This document shows, one piece after another, positions 31,682 to 40,878 of a stretch of 55,911 nucleotides of DNA. Source of the stretch: Flemingiibacterium sp045579745 (GTDB lineage Bacteria > Bacillota > Clostridia > Oscillospirales > CAG-272); NCBI GenBank assembly GCA_045579745.1, contig JAZNMQ010000055.1, positions 1 to 55,911 of the forward strand. Reading direction: 5' to 3'. A program made the position numbers and the translations under genes. Under the pieces are notes generated by a model. It had not been told where the DNA came from. It worked only from the letters and a program-made list of their open reading frames with translations, and made no database searches. Each line of letters opens with the position of its first letter. Positions within the stretch are counted from its first letter, which is position 1.

Positions 31682-32218
31682 ATGAAAAAAATCCTTTACA
31701 AACTGTCTGTTATAGCTTTAGGCTTAGGCTTAATGCTCTCACTTGGCTCATGCGGCGGCGAGGAAAATAATGTCGATCCTCAACAGCTTGCCGATGATAT
31801 TATCGCCGAGATCTGCGAAAAGCATGAAATGAATAACGGCTTCGTTTTCACATCCTCGTCAACCGAGCCGGGCGAATATCTTGACGACGATCTCATTGCG
31901 TCCTACTACGGCGACGCGGCTGAATCGCCCGATTTTTCCAAGATCGATAATTACTGCGTTTATATCGACGAGTCGGATTACACCATGCTCATCGATGTCG
32001 GCGTATTCAAAATGAACGATACTTCCTACTCCGACACGCTTATTGCGTACCTTAAAGGCCGCATTGACGATAAGATCGCAAAGGCGGCTAACTATCCCGA
32101 CACAAACGTGGCTGAGCTTTCAAAGGCTGTCGTTAAAAAGACGGGAAGCTGGGTCTACTACGCTGTTTGCTACGATTCAACCGTAATCGGCGAGGAAATC
32201 GCGGAGGCGCTTAAATAA
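31682..32218 (+). CDS. DUF4358-type lipoprotein
   Basis: 178 residues. Signal peptide with lipobox LGSC (Cys near residue 24), so a membrane-anchored lipoprotein outside the cell. The soluble domain (KIDNYCVYIDESDYTMLIDVGVFKM, DTLIAYLKGRIDDKIAKAANYP) fits the DUF4358 pattern, common in Clostridia next to MBOAT genes, where its role is unknown. Codons run to TAA just before MBOAT at 32222, and GGAGG near its end probably serves MBOAT translation. The unusual leader is listed separately. Confidence 0.8.
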   Translation: MKKILYKLSVIALGLGLMLSLGSCGGEENNVDPQQLADDIIAEICEKHEMNNGFVFTSSSTEPGEYLDDDLIASYYGDAAESPDFSKIDNYCVYIDESDYTMLIDVGVFKMNDTSYSDTLIAYLKGRIDDKIAKAANYPDTNVAELSKAVVKKTGSWVYYAVCYDSTVIGEEIAEALK

Positions 32219-32221
32219 CCT

Positions 32222-33682
32222 ATGGTATTTTCTTCCCTTTTGTTTCTCTTTCTGTTTCTGCCCGTAACGATCGCACTGTATTATGCTGCAAGACATAGGA
32301 CATACAGAAATCTCGTCCTGTTTGTTGTCAGCATGATATTCTACGGTTGGGGTGAGCCGCTCTACATTTTTGTTATGCTCGCTTCGATCCTCGAGGCATA
32401 TCTTTGCGGCTTCATGGTTGACAAATACCGCACGACAAATATCAAGCGTGCAAAAATGTGGATGGTAATTTCACTCTGCCTGAATCTTGCCGCACTTTTA
32501 TTCTTCAAATACTGCAACTTCTTTATCGAAAATCTGATGCTGATCCCATTCTTGTCCGATAAGCTTCAGACGATAGCAGGGCTGACTCTCCCGATCGGTA
32601 TTTCATTCTATACCTTTCAGATCATGTCCTACACGATCGACCTCTATCGCGGTCAGACTGAGGTTCAGAAAGACTTTATTGCATTCAGTACATATGTAAC
32701 CCTTTTCCCTCAGCTTATCGCAGGTCCTATCGTTCGCTATCGCGATGTTGACGACCAGATCATTGGCCGCGTTGAAACAATGGGCGATTTCAGCTATGGC
32801 ATACGCAGATTCATCGTGGGTCTTGGCAAAAAGATTCTGATCGGTGATGCCGCAGCCGCTGTTTATGAATACACAAAGGCATCAGCTGAATTAAATAACA
32901 CTACGCTCGGCGCGTGGATGACTGTCATTTTCTTCTCGCTTCATATTTATTTTGACTTTTCGGGATACTCGGATATGGCGATCGGTCTTGGCCGTATGTT
33001 CGGCTTTAAGTTCCTTGAAAACTTTGACTATCCCTACATGTCGCAGAGCATTACGGAATTCTGGCGTCGCTGGCATATGTCGCTCGGAACATGGTTCCGC
33101 GAATACGTATACTTCCCTCTCGGAGGAAGCCGCGCGGGAATTTTATGTCAGATACGCAATCTCTCGATAGTTTGGTTTTTGACTGGCTTTTGGCATGGCG
33201 CAAGCTGGAACTTCGTTTTATGGGGAGTTTATTTCGGTATAATTCTCATATTCGAAAAGCTGTTTATACTCGAGCTTCTTAAAAAATGCCCGATGCTGAT
33301 CCGCCGTATTTACGCGCTTCTGCTTATTGGCTTCGGCTGGATCCTGTTCTCTCACACCGATATGTCCGAGGGTATCAGATGCTTTGCTTCGCTCTTTGCT
33401 ATCGGCGTGGATTCGATCTCCTCACCGACTGTCGTGTATACGTTTTTACACAGCATTCCGCTTCTTATCATTGCATGTATCGGCGCGACACCTTTCCCCA
33501 AAAAGCTTCTTTTCAAGCTTTGCGGAACAGATTTCAAGGCGGCTGACACCGACGGTGCCCAAAAGACGCACGAAAAGGTGCTTGTGTGGTGCACTTCGCT
33601 CGGCTGTATTGCCATTCTCCTGCTTTGCACAGCCTATCTCGTAGACTCCACGTTCAGTCCGTTCCTTTACTTCATTTTCTAA
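32222..33682 (+). CDS. MBOAT-family O-acyltransferase (AlgI/DltB type)
   Basis: 486 residues with about eleven hydrophobic helices. AlgI-type marks: FYGWGEPLYIF, LPIGISFYTFQIMSYTIDLYRG, FPQLIAGPIVRY, FDFSGYSDMAIGLGRMFGF, EFWRRWHMSLGTWFREYVYFPLGGS and FWHGASWNFVLWG with the catalytic His. Such proteins pass an acyl group across the membrane to a polysaccharide or teichoic acid with an AlgJ/AlgX/DHHW partner; two such partners follow directly. No dlt genes are nearby, so glycan O-acetylation is the better guess. It begins two bases after the lipoprotein stop. Confidence 0.92.
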   Translation: MVFSSLLFLFLFLPVTIALYYAARHRTYRNLVLFVVSMIFYGWGEPLYIFVMLASILEAYLCGFMVDKYRTTNIKRAKMWMVISLCLNLAALLFFKYCNFFIENLMLIPFLSDKLQTIAGLTLPIGISFYTFQIMSYTIDLYRGQTEVQKDFIAFSTYVTLFPQLIAGPIVRYRDVDDQIIGRVETMGDFSYGIRRFIVGLGKKILIGDAAAAVYEYTKASAELNNTTLGAWMTVIFFSLHIYFDFSGYSDMAIGLGRMFGFKFLENFDYPYMSQSITEFWRRWHMSLGTWFREYVYFPLGGSRAGILCQIRNLSIVWFLTGFWHGASWNFVLWGVYFGIILIFEKLFILELLKKCPMLIRRIYALLLIGFGWILFSHTDMSEGIRCFASLFAIGVDSISSPTVVYTFLHSIPLLIIACIGATPFPKKLLFKLCGTDFKAADTDGAQKTHEKVLVWCTSLGCIAILLLCTAYLVDSTFSPFLYFIF

Positions 33683-33697
33683 GTCTGCGAGGAGATT

Positions 33698-33848
33698 ACG
33701 TGAAAGTTTAGTTTTGCTGTTAATAAAGTATACGGTTTCACGTTTTAAATTGATTAAAAATGGGACTCGTCCCATTTTTGCCGCAAAGCGGCACATCAAT
33801 TTAACTTCAGTATTTGTGCCGCCGCAGTGCGGCGGAATGGAGATTTTC
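33698..33848 (+). repeat. Structured leader repeat, copy B (upstream of the DHHW gene)
   Basis: Partner of 5018-5167. P1 ACGTGAAA/TTTCACGT (33698-33705, 33736-33743), P2 TTAAATTGAT/ATCAATTTAA (33745-33754, 33795-33804) enclosing two hairpins, P5 CCGCCGC-agt-GCGGCGG (33819-33835), then ATGGAGATT and the start codon. It separates two genes of a close-packed unit. All stems are intact; most differences from copy A lie in loops or linkers, and the outer P1 pair covaries. Confidence 0.85.
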
Positions 33849-35066
33849 ATGCAAAAGAAAAACGATGTTTTATTGATCGTGCTGTTTACAGCATTCATCT
33901 TTACGTTCGCTGTGGCATTCTGGATCGTGCCTGACAAGACTTTTTCCGAGGAGGAGAATCGCTCGCTTTCACAGTTCCCGAGATTTTCGCTTGAAAGCCT
34001 GCTTGACGGCTCGTTTTCCGAGGGAATCAACTCATATTTTGCCGACCAATTCCCTGCGCGCGACGTTCTTGTCGGAATAAAAGGCGTGAGCGAAACCGCT
34101 CTGCTAAAGGGCGAAAACAACGGCGTTCTGCTCGGCAAAAACGGACAGCTTGCCCTAAGACGCTACAATATTTATAAGAGCCGCCTCGAAAAGGTTCCCG
34201 ACATGGACTATTTCTACAGCGAAACTGTCGAGCTTTCGATCAAAGGCTTGAACGCGTATGCGGCGACGGAAGAGCGTCCGCTCGTTACCCTGCTTCCGCC
34301 GAGAACGGTTGACGTTGTTACGTCAGCACTCTCATATCCCGCGGAAATTTCGGACGAGCTTCATTCACAGCTCACTTCCTCAATCGACGAAAAGGCAGGC
34401 TTTATTGATCTGCTTCCCATGCTTCGCGAGAAATACGAAAACGGCGAGTATGTCTACTACAGAACCGACCACCACTGGACGGCTTATGGCGCGTACCTTG
34501 CTTATTCTGAGGTTATGAAGTCGTTTGGCATGGAAGCTGAAATCATCCCGATGGACAGCTTCAAGGTCGAGGAAATCGAGGGCTTCTATGGCACGACCTG
34601 GTCAAAATCAGGCTGTAAGTTCATTGGTCCCGATACGCTCGAGCTCTGGAGCCTTGGCAACGACGATGAGTTTGAAACGAACTGCATCGCAAAAAAGGTC
34701 GTCAAGGATGAAACGGGCGCTCAGGTTACCGTCAAGGAAGCATACAAAACCTTTGATGGCTGGCTGAACCGCGAGCATCTCTCGACCAAGGACAAATATT
34801 CAGCATTCCTCGACGGAACTCATAATGAGCTTACCGTTTATAAAAAGGATGGCGGCGAGCGTGAGCGACTTCTGATTGCAAAGGACTCGTTTGCCAACTC
34901 GATGGTTCCCTATCTCGCACAGCACTTCGACCTCGTGATCGTAAATCTCTCGGGCAAAATGACCGAGCTTTCCGAATATGCCGAGGAATACGATGTCGAC
35001 CGCGTGCTTATCGTGTACAACCTCGAAAACCTGATCACAGGTAACAATCTGGCATCCGTTAAATAA
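33849..35066 (+). CDS. DHHW-family (AlgJ/AlgX-like) membrane-anchored protein
   Basis: 405 residues. One N-terminal membrane helix (about 8-25) and a large extracytoplasmic domain. The name-giving motif appears as YRTDHHWTAYGAYLAY; earlier DKTFSEEENRSLSQFP and late LLIAKDSFANSMVPYLAQHF (the SGNH-like Ser) belong to the family. These proteins act with MBOAT transporters to place acyl groups on exported polymers. Start at 33849 with GGAG of the leader; the frame extends upstream into leader stems. Stop is 32 bp before the next AlgJ-like gene. Confidence 0.87.
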   Translation: MQKKNDVLLIVLFTAFIFTFAVAFWIVPDKTFSEEENRSLSQFPRFSLESLLDGSFSEGINSYFADQFPARDVLVGIKGVSETALLKGENNGVLLGKNGQLALRRYNIYKSRLEKVPDMDYFYSETVELSIKGLNAYAATEERPLVTLLPPRTVDVVTSALSYPAEISDELHSQLTSSIDEKAGFIDLLPMLREKYENGEYVYYRTDHHWTAYGAYLAYSEVMKSFGMEAEIIPMDSFKVEEIEGFYGTTWSKSGCKFIGPDTLELWSLGNDDEFETNCIAKKVVKDETGAQVTVKEAYKTFDGWLNREHLSTKDKYSAFLDGTHNELTVYKKDGGERERLLIAKDSFANSMVPYLAQHFDLVIVNLSGKMTELSEYAEEYDVDRVLIVYNLENLITGNNLASVK

Positions 35067-35097
35067 AAATTGTTAATTAAATGAATGGAGATTAGTA

Positions 35098-36552
35098 ATG
35101 AAAAACAGCAAGCTTATTGCGCTTATGCTTGCCGCGAGCCTCATGCTCACGACGCTTACGGCATGCGGCAATACAGCCACCCAAAATGGCGGCGATACGA
35201 GCTCTACATCCGATTCCACGGAAATTGGCGACAATACGACCGAGGATGATAAGCAAACCACAGCCGATTCGTCTAAGGATACTACAACTGAGAAGCCCGA
35301 CCCCGAGCCTGCTCCCCCGCCCGTTCGTCCCTCAGAGGCTCCCGAGCTTTTTACAGCCGCTCCGAAAACGGCTGAGGTTTACGATGCAAATGCCGAGCAT
35401 AACGAATTCAGGATTCTCGGCGTTGGCGTTTCGGATGGCGATCATGCGGCAGTTTTCGGTGAATGCGCTACGGGCGCGCTGATCACCTGCACGACTGATG
35501 ACGGAGAGTTTACAGTTCAATCAGAAAAAGGCTCATTCGCGCTTCGCGTCAAGACGAAAAACGGACAGCTTGACGGTGAGTTCACTCAGACCTATAACGG
35601 TCAGCTGATCGGCGAGGCTATAACCTATTCCGGAAAGGCGGCAACCTCCGAGAACACCAACGTGGAAGAATGGGCTGTACTGATGGGCAAAAACAATCAG
35701 GGCTTCTTCCAGAAGATGCTCCCCGATTTCATGCACACCAATCTTCTTGACGACGCAACCGTGGAGAAGGTTAAAAATAAATATGCGTCAAGAGTAAACC
35801 AGTTAAAGAGCGTCGGTGACGGCTGTGAGATGATAACGGTTTTAGTCCCTGCTTCAATGACAGTTTACCCTGAGCTTGTTCCCGAAGAGTACAAGCAAGG
35901 CGAGGGCATGAGCAAGCTTGATCAGGTAGCAGAGCTACTGCGCGATGCAGGCGTAACGGTTATCGATGTTCGCGAAGCATTCGCCGAGCATAAGAACGAC
36001 GAGCTTCCTCTTTACTACAAATACGACAGCCACTGGGCTGACTACGGCGGATATATCGCCTATGTAGAGCTGTTTGATTACATCTCCGAGAAATTCCCCT
36101 ATGCCGCACCAAGACAGTTTAATGAATTCACATGGGAATGGGGACGTTATACCGGCGGCGATATGCCCTCGAATTTCGGAATTGACAAGGGCGGACTCGT
36201 TTATGAGCCGACCTATATCAGAAGCTTTGCTGACCCCAAGTCGGTTCCCGGCTCAATAAGACTGATAAAGCGTTATTCAAATTCGGATTCGGTATATTAC
36301 GGCTCATTCAACAGCACGATCAAATCCTCGTTCACCTATAATACGCACAGAGAGGAGCTCCCGAATCTCTACCTCTATCGAAGCTCCTACGGCGCATGCT
36401 TCTACGATATCGTAGCAGAGCGCGGCAACAGCTCTGTTTTCCAGCCGATGTTTACATACACCTTTAACATCAATCAAATAAAAAAAGCCGCTCCCGATTA
36501 CATCATTTATGTTGTATCCGAATGGGATATCGACAATATTTTAAACAACTGA
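35098..36552 (+). CDS. AlgJ/DHHW-like lipoprotein
   Basis: 484 residues. Lipobox LTAC near residue 22, a Thr/Ser/Asp/Pro-rich linker (about 25-85, cell-wall spanning), then an SGNH/AlgJ-like domain with YKYDSHWADYGGYIAYVE (Asp-x-His catalytic pair) and a late NLYLYRSSYGACFYDIVAE (Ser position). The first part of the domain (about 100-190) looks like an Ig-like or carbohydrate-binding sheet. Likely an outer-face acyltransferase or esterase working with MBOAT and the DHHW protein; whether it is redundant or acts on another acceptor is unknown. ATG follows ATGGAGATT. Confidence 0.82.
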   Translation: MKNSKLIALMLAASLMLTTLTACGNTATQNGGDTSSTSDSTEIGDNTTEDDKQTTADSSKDTTTEKPDPEPAPPPVRPSEAPELFTAAPKTAEVYDANAEHNEFRILGVGVSDGDHAAVFGECATGALITCTTDDGEFTVQSEKGSFALRVKTKNGQLDGEFTQTYNGQLIGEAITYSGKAATSENTNVEEWAVLMGKNNQGFFQKMLPDFMHTNLLDDATVEKVKNKYASRVNQLKSVGDGCEMITVLVPASMTVYPELVPEEYKQGEGMSKLDQVAELLRDAGVTVIDVREAFAEHKNDELPLYYKYDSHWADYGGYIAYVELFDYISEKFPYAAPRQFNEFTWEWGRYTGGDMPSNFGIDKGGLVYEPTYIRSFADPKSVPGSIRLIKRYSNSDSVYYGSFNSTIKSSFTYNTHREELPNLYLYRSSYGACFYDIVAERGNSSVFQPMFTYTFNINQIKKAAPDYIIYVVSEWDIDNILNN

Positions 36553-36575
36553 AAACTTTATAATGGAGGCATATT

Positions 36576-38780
36576 ATGTCAATTATTTTTGATAGCGAAA
36601 AACGCATTTTCAAGCTCGATTCAAAGGGCTCGAGCTACATCTTCAGAGTATCCCCGACAGGATACCTGCTCCACCTTTACTATGGCGGGTATGTTCCGGA
36701 TGTTGACCTTGGCTACATGAGCACATATCTTCAGAACGCGTCCTTCTCCGCATCGGTTCCCGAACCTGAGGAGCACCGTTTGACGCTCGACACCGCTTTT
36801 CAGGAATATTCCTGCAACGGAATCAGCGATTTCCGCATCTCCGCTCTCCAGATTCGCGGCGAGAACGGCAATGCCGCAACCGATATCCGCTATAAATCCC
36901 ACAAAATCTACGCAGGCAAGCCTGCCCTCGCAGGACTTCCCGCAACCTATACCAATACAGATGACGAAGCTGACACGCTTGAAATTATTGCAGAGGACAG
37001 CCTGACAGGCGTTGAGGTAACACTCATTTATACCGTCTTCAAGAACTACAACGTCATCACAAGAAGCGTTAAGGCGAAAAACAACGGCAAGGCTGACGTT
37101 AATATCGAGCGCATCCACTCGGTTTGCGTTGACTTCCAGACAATGGACTTCGAGCTTATGACTCTGCAGGGTCGTTGGGCTAAGGAGCGCACGCTTGTAA
37201 AGCGTCATCTTGAGCACGGACTACAGGGAATTCAGTCAAAGCGCGGCTCTTCGAGCAACAGCCACAATCCTTTCATCGCACTCGGACGCGATGGCTACAC
37301 CGAGGAATCGGGCGAGGTTTACGGCTTCTCGTTTGTATATTCGGGCAACTTCTCTGCTGAGGTTGAGGTTGACAGCTTTGATTCAACTCGCGTGCTGATG
37401 GGTATAAATCCGTCCGATTTCAGATGGCTCTTAAAGTCCGGCGAGGAGTTCATAGCTCCCGAGGTAGTTATGGTTTACTCAAACGAGGGCGTTGGCGGAA
37501 TGAGCCGCACATATCACAAGCTTTATCGCTACAACCTCTGCCGCGGCGAATGGAAGACCAAGAAAAGACCGATTCTCGTTAACAACTGGGAGGGCACATA
37601 TTTCGATTTCAACGAGGAAAAGCTTGTTGCGATCGCAAAGGATGCCGCTGATCTCGGAATCGAAATGCTCGTTATGGACGACGGCTGGTTCGGCGTTCGA
37701 AACAACGATAAATCCTCACTCGGCGACTGGTTCGTTAATGAAGAAAAGCTGAAGGGCGGACTTGGCAGTCTTGTTGAGCGCGTCAACGCTCTCGGCTTGA
37801 AATTCGGTATCTGGTTTGAGCCTGAAATGATCTCGCCTGACAGTGACCTTTACCGCGCACATCCCGATTGGTGCCTCCATGTTGAGGGACGCGGCCGCTC
37901 CATCGGACGCAATCAGTATGTGATCGATATGAGCCGCGCCGATGTTCGCGACTGCATCTTCGAGCAGATGTCAAAGATCCTGTCAAGCGCAAACATCGAA
38001 TATGTAAAATGGGACTTCAACCGCAATCTTACCGAGGTCGGAAGCGCATTGCTTCCTCCCGAGCGCCAGGGCGAAACCGCTCACCGCTTCATGCTCGGAA
38101 CATACGAATTGCTTGAGCGACTTCTCACGGCATTCCCGAAGCTGCTTCTTGAGGGCTGCTCGGGCGGCGGAGCTCGTTTTGATCCCGGTATGCTCTACTA
38201 CAGCCCGCAGATCTGGACTTCCGACGATACCGACGCAATGGAGCGTCTTGAGATTCAGTACGGAACATCTATCGTATATCCCCCGTCTTCAATGTCTGCG
38301 CACGTTTCCGCTTCCCCGAACCATCAGACACATCGCGATACCTCATTTAAGACTCGCGGTGATGTTGCAATGGCAGGCGCATTCGGCTATGAGCTCGATC
38401 TGACACAGCTCACCGACAGCGAGCGCGAGCTTGTACGCAAGCAGGTTGCTGATTATCACAAGTATTACGACCTAATTCAGAACGGCGATTATTACCGCCT
38501 TATCAATCCTACCGAGGACAAGGCAAAGGTTACAAGCTCTGCGGCTTGGGAATCGGTTTCCGCCGACAAGCGCGAGGTGCTGTTCACCTATGTTGTCATG
38601 CAGGTTCATGTCGAGGTTTCACGCTATGTACGACTTCGCGGACTTGATCCCGAGCTCATCTACACCGATGTTGATACCGGCAAGAAGTATTCGGGCGCGC
38701 TTTTAATGAACTGCGGCCTTAATATGACGGGCGGCTACCGCGACGGTCACAGCGTTGTCAAGCATTTTGTTGCTGAATAA
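36576..38780 (+). CDS. Alpha-galactosidase, GH36
   Basis: 734 residues, full GH36 length. N-terminal beta-supersandwich, then TIM barrel with EMLVMDDGWFGVRNNDKSSLGDW, GIWFEPEMISPDSDLY, nucleophile Asp in YVKWDFNRN, LLEGCSGGGARFDPGMLYY and acid/base Asp in IWTSDDTDAMERL, then the C-terminal sheet domain. It releases alpha-linked galactose from raffinose-type sugars or galactomannan, inside the cell (no signal peptide). ATG at 36576 lies behind ATGGAGG, 23 bp after the AlgJ-like gene, so it shares that transcript, an unusual partner for an acylation set. Confidence 0.95.
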   Translation: MSIIFDSEKRIFKLDSKGSSYIFRVSPTGYLLHLYYGGYVPDVDLGYMSTYLQNASFSASVPEPEEHRLTLDTAFQEYSCNGISDFRISALQIRGENGNAATDIRYKSHKIYAGKPALAGLPATYTNTDDEADTLEIIAEDSLTGVEVTLIYTVFKNYNVITRSVKAKNNGKADVNIERIHSVCVDFQTMDFELMTLQGRWAKERTLVKRHLEHGLQGIQSKRGSSSNSHNPFIALGRDGYTEESGEVYGFSFVYSGNFSAEVEVDSFDSTRVLMGINPSDFRWLLKSGEEFIAPEVVMVYSNEGVGGMSRTYHKLYRYNLCRGEWKTKKRPILVNNWEGTYFDFNEEKLVAIAKDAADLGIEMLVMDDGWFGVRNNDKSSLGDWFVNEEKLKGGLGSLVERVNALGLKFGIWFEPEMISPDSDLYRAHPDWCLHVEGRGRSIGRNQYVIDMSRADVRDCIFEQMSKILSSANIEYVKWDFNRNLTEVGSALLPPERQGETAHRFMLGTYELLERLLTAFPKLLLEGCSGGGARFDPGMLYYSPQIWTSDDTDAMERLEIQYGTSIVYPPSSMSAHVSASPNHQTHRDTSFKTRGDVAMAGAFGYELDLTQLTDSERELVRKQVADYHKYYDLIQNGDYYRLINPTEDKAKVTSSAAWESVSADKREVLFTYVVMQVHVEVSRYVRLRGLDPELIYTDVDTGKKYSGALLMNCGLNMTGGYRDGHSVVKHFVAE

Positions 38781-38850
38781 GAATTAAGCAATACCACTTA
38801 ATTCACGGCTGTGCCCTGCGGCGCATCTGCAGCAACGCGCCCTACATAAG

Positions 38851-38886
38851 AAAGAGGACAGAGATGAAAAATCTCTGTCCTTTTTA
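38851..38886. terminator. Bidirectional terminator between GH36 and the URO-D-like gene
   Basis: AGGACAGAGAT (38855-38865) with ATCTCTGTCCT (38871-38881), followed by TTTTAT; the reverse strand also ends in U-rich CTCTTTCTT. Confidence 0.85.
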
Positions 38887-38890
38887 TATA

Positions 38891-39940
38891 TCAGTTCTTC
38901 TCGATTTTTTCAAGCTCCTCCATAAAGCTCTCCGCCTCAGCCTTAGTACGGCAGAAAACCTTATGATACGCGCTCTTTGTGTGAAGAGTGCTCTGTAGCT
39001 TCAACACACGGCTTGCGCTTCCGTCAGCAAGTACAGCCTTGCCAAGCGAATTTATCTTCTGATAGAGCCACGTCCAATCCTGCTTTTCGGCATCTCCCGC
39101 GCCCGCAACCCATTGAACCGTGTGCAGCTTTTCGAGCCTGCAAAGGTCTTCAAGGTGATGAATCGCACCGGGTCCGTCAAGATGATACTCGGCATAATCG
39201 AGCTCATTCATCTCATGCGCTATCGAATCAAGCGCAAACTCGCGGAACATTTCACTTGAGATCATGCAGGAAAAGTCGCATTGCGGAACGCCGATGCTTC
39301 CCTTCACATACATGCCGTGGCGGTTGATGCTTCCGTATTTGTCAAATTCGAAAACTCTGCGGACCTCCTTCATGAGCTCGGTAAAGGCGGTGTTGATCTG
39401 TGCAAGCGCCTCTTTGACAAGCTCAGGCTCATCCATCATCGTTAAGATCAGATCCTGCGCATTATAAAGCCCAACAAGTCCGTCAAGACCTGCGCTGAGA
39501 GTCGGAGCGGCAATCATAACGTCATCGCCGAGCGTGCGTCTGAGAACCTCATAAAACTCAACGGTTTTCGTCCACCATTTGCCGTTCGGGTCGAATTTGA
39601 TGTTGACGTTTTCGAGCGAATCCAATATATGAATCGGCCACGAGGTCGAGCCGTCGGGCGCAAGCTTCAGATCCGCGCCAACATAAGCGGCAAAATCGTC
39701 CGAGCCGAACGAGAGCGAATAGTACGGAATCGAGCCGTAAAGAAACTCATGGGTTTCATACCATCTTGCAACCTTATCGGCGACCTGTTTATAGGTTTCG
39801 CCTCCGTCGAACGCTTCAAGATAGCGCGGCGGCTTTTGTTCTTCAACGCCTGCTTTAGGTATTGTAATCGAAATCAGCGGCTGCTCGTTGGTCTTTTCCC
39901 AATAGTTTTTCCACAAAAGCTGTTTTTCTGCCGAAATCAC
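38891..39940 (-). CDS. Uroporphyrinogen decarboxylase-family protein (not HemE proper)
   Basis: 349 residues with the URO-D barrel pattern seen in MtaA/MtbA-like and uncharacterised relatives: FDPNGKWWTKTVEFYEVLRRTLGDDVMIAAPTLSAGLDGLVGLYNAQDLILTM in pieces, ISSEMFREFALDSIAHEM, EYHLDGPGAIHHLEDLCRLEKLHTVQWVAG. Canonical HemE substrate arginines at the N-terminus are missing. Such proteins are frequent beside sugar-use genes in Clostridia; the reaction is unknown. GTG at 39940 is the start with GGAGG eight bases upstream. It follows the DUF3737 gene by 14 bp. Confidence 0.78.
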   Translation of the reverse strand: MISAEKQLLWKNYWEKTNEQPLISITIPKAGVEEQKPPRYLEAFDGGETYKQVADKVARWYETHEFLYGSIPYYSLSFGSDDFAAYVGADLKLAPDGSTSWPIHILDSLENVNIKFDPNGKWWTKTVEFYEVLRRTLGDDVMIAAPTLSAGLDGLVGLYNAQDLILTMMDEPELVKEALAQINTAFTELMKEVRRVFEFDKYGSINRHGMYVKGSIGVPQCDFSCMISSEMFREFALDSIAHEMNELDYAEYHLDGPGAIHHLEDLCRLEKLHTVQWVAGAGDAEKQDWTWLYQKINSLGKAVLADGSASRVLKLQSTLHTKSAYHKVFCRTKAEAESFMEELEKIEKN

Positions 39941-39954
39941 AACGTGATCCTCCG

Positions 39955-40797
39955 TTATTTTCTTAATACAATTTCGCCGTTACAGTCGTAAACGGTGTTG
40001 CCCTTGATGATCTCGCCGACCGAATCGAGTGTAATGCGGCCAGAGCGCGGATTTTTGATCGAGATCACATGACCGCGGATATCCGCTTCGACATCCGAAT
40101 ACTCAAAGGCGAGGTCGCAGTCGATAAGCTCGCAGTTTTCGAGCTTCAGATTTGTACAGTAGCAAAACGGCTGTGTGCCGATGATCTTGCAGTTGCGCAT
40201 GGTCAGTCCGTTTGAATACCAAGCGAGATATTCGCCGCGAACTACGGAATTTTCGACGACCACGTTGTTTGCATGCCAGAACGAGTCCTTTGTATCAAGC
40301 TCGGAGTCGGTAATCTTCAGATCCTCTGCATATTGGAAGGAATATTTGCCCTTTAAGTGTATTTTATCAAGCGTGAGCCTCTGTGAGCCGAAGAATATGT
40401 ATTCGGATACAAATTTGGAGCCAACCGCCTCAATATCGCGGCAGCGCCATCCGAATTCCTGCGAGGCGAAATCTGAGTCGACGATCTTCACCTTATCGCA
40501 CTCGCGAAGTGCTTTAACTCCCGTGCAGGTCGTATTTTTAATAATACCGTTGCTGCAATACCAAAGAGAGGCGCGGCAGGTTTCGGTCATAGTAGAATCG
40601 CAAAGCTCAAAGCCGTGAGTATGCCAGATCGGGTATCTGAGAGCAAATTTGCAGTTTTCTATTATAATATTGCGCGCTTCCTTAAACGCGGATTCGCCGT
40701 CAGCAGGGCCTTCAAAGGTTAAATTTCTTGCAGTTGCGTCGCAAAGCCCGTAAAGCGCGCGCTCCTCGTCAAACGTCTTATTTTCAATAATTGTCAT
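39955..40797 (-). CDS. DUF3737 right-handed beta-helix protein
   Basis: 280 residues built of regular short repeats (for example NVVVENSVVRGEYLAWYSNGLTM in overlapping form, LKLENCELIDCDLAFEYSDV), i.e. a parallel beta-helix, with the N-terminal DEERALYGLCDATARNLTFEG typical of DUF3737. No signal peptide, so cytoplasmic. Members are described only as hypothetical; the helix could bind a carbohydrate. Own promoter at 40858-40830. Pair with the URO-D-like gene. Confidence 0.85.
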   Translation of the reverse strand: MTIIENKTFDEERALYGLCDATARNLTFEGPADGESAFKEARNIIIENCKFALRYPIWHTHGFELCDSTMTETCRASLWYCSNGIIKNTTCTGVKALRECDKVKIVDSDFASQEFGWRCRDIEAVGSKFVSEYIFFGSQRLTLDKIHLKGKYSFQYAEDLKITDSELDTKDSFWHANNVVVENSVVRGEYLAWYSNGLTMRNCKIIGTQPFCYCTNLKLENCELIDCDLAFEYSDVEADIRGHVISIKNPRSGRITLDSVGEIIKGNTVYDCNGEIVLRK

Positions 40798-40829
40798 CGC
40801 TAAACCTCAAAAATAAATATTCGAATTAT

Positions 40830-40858
40830 ATTATAAACTATATCTGAGAATATGTCAA
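40830..40858 (-). promoter_or_regulatory. Consensus SigA promoter of the DUF3737 gene
   Basis: Minus strand TTGACA (40858-40853), 17 bp, TATAAT (40835-40830). Confidence 0.88.
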
Positions 40859-40878
40859 TCGCAAAGCTGTAAATTTTG

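Noticed and set aside
31399..31770. Frame of 123 codons preceding and overlapping the DUF4358 gene
   Set aside because: It runs through the GH42 terminator and the promoter at 31558, and overlaps a clear lipoprotein gene in another frame.
38891..39940. HemE (heme biosynthesis) assignment for the URO-D-like gene
   Set aside because: Canonical N-terminal substrate-binding arginines are absent and the neighbours concern carbohydrates, so only the family name is given.
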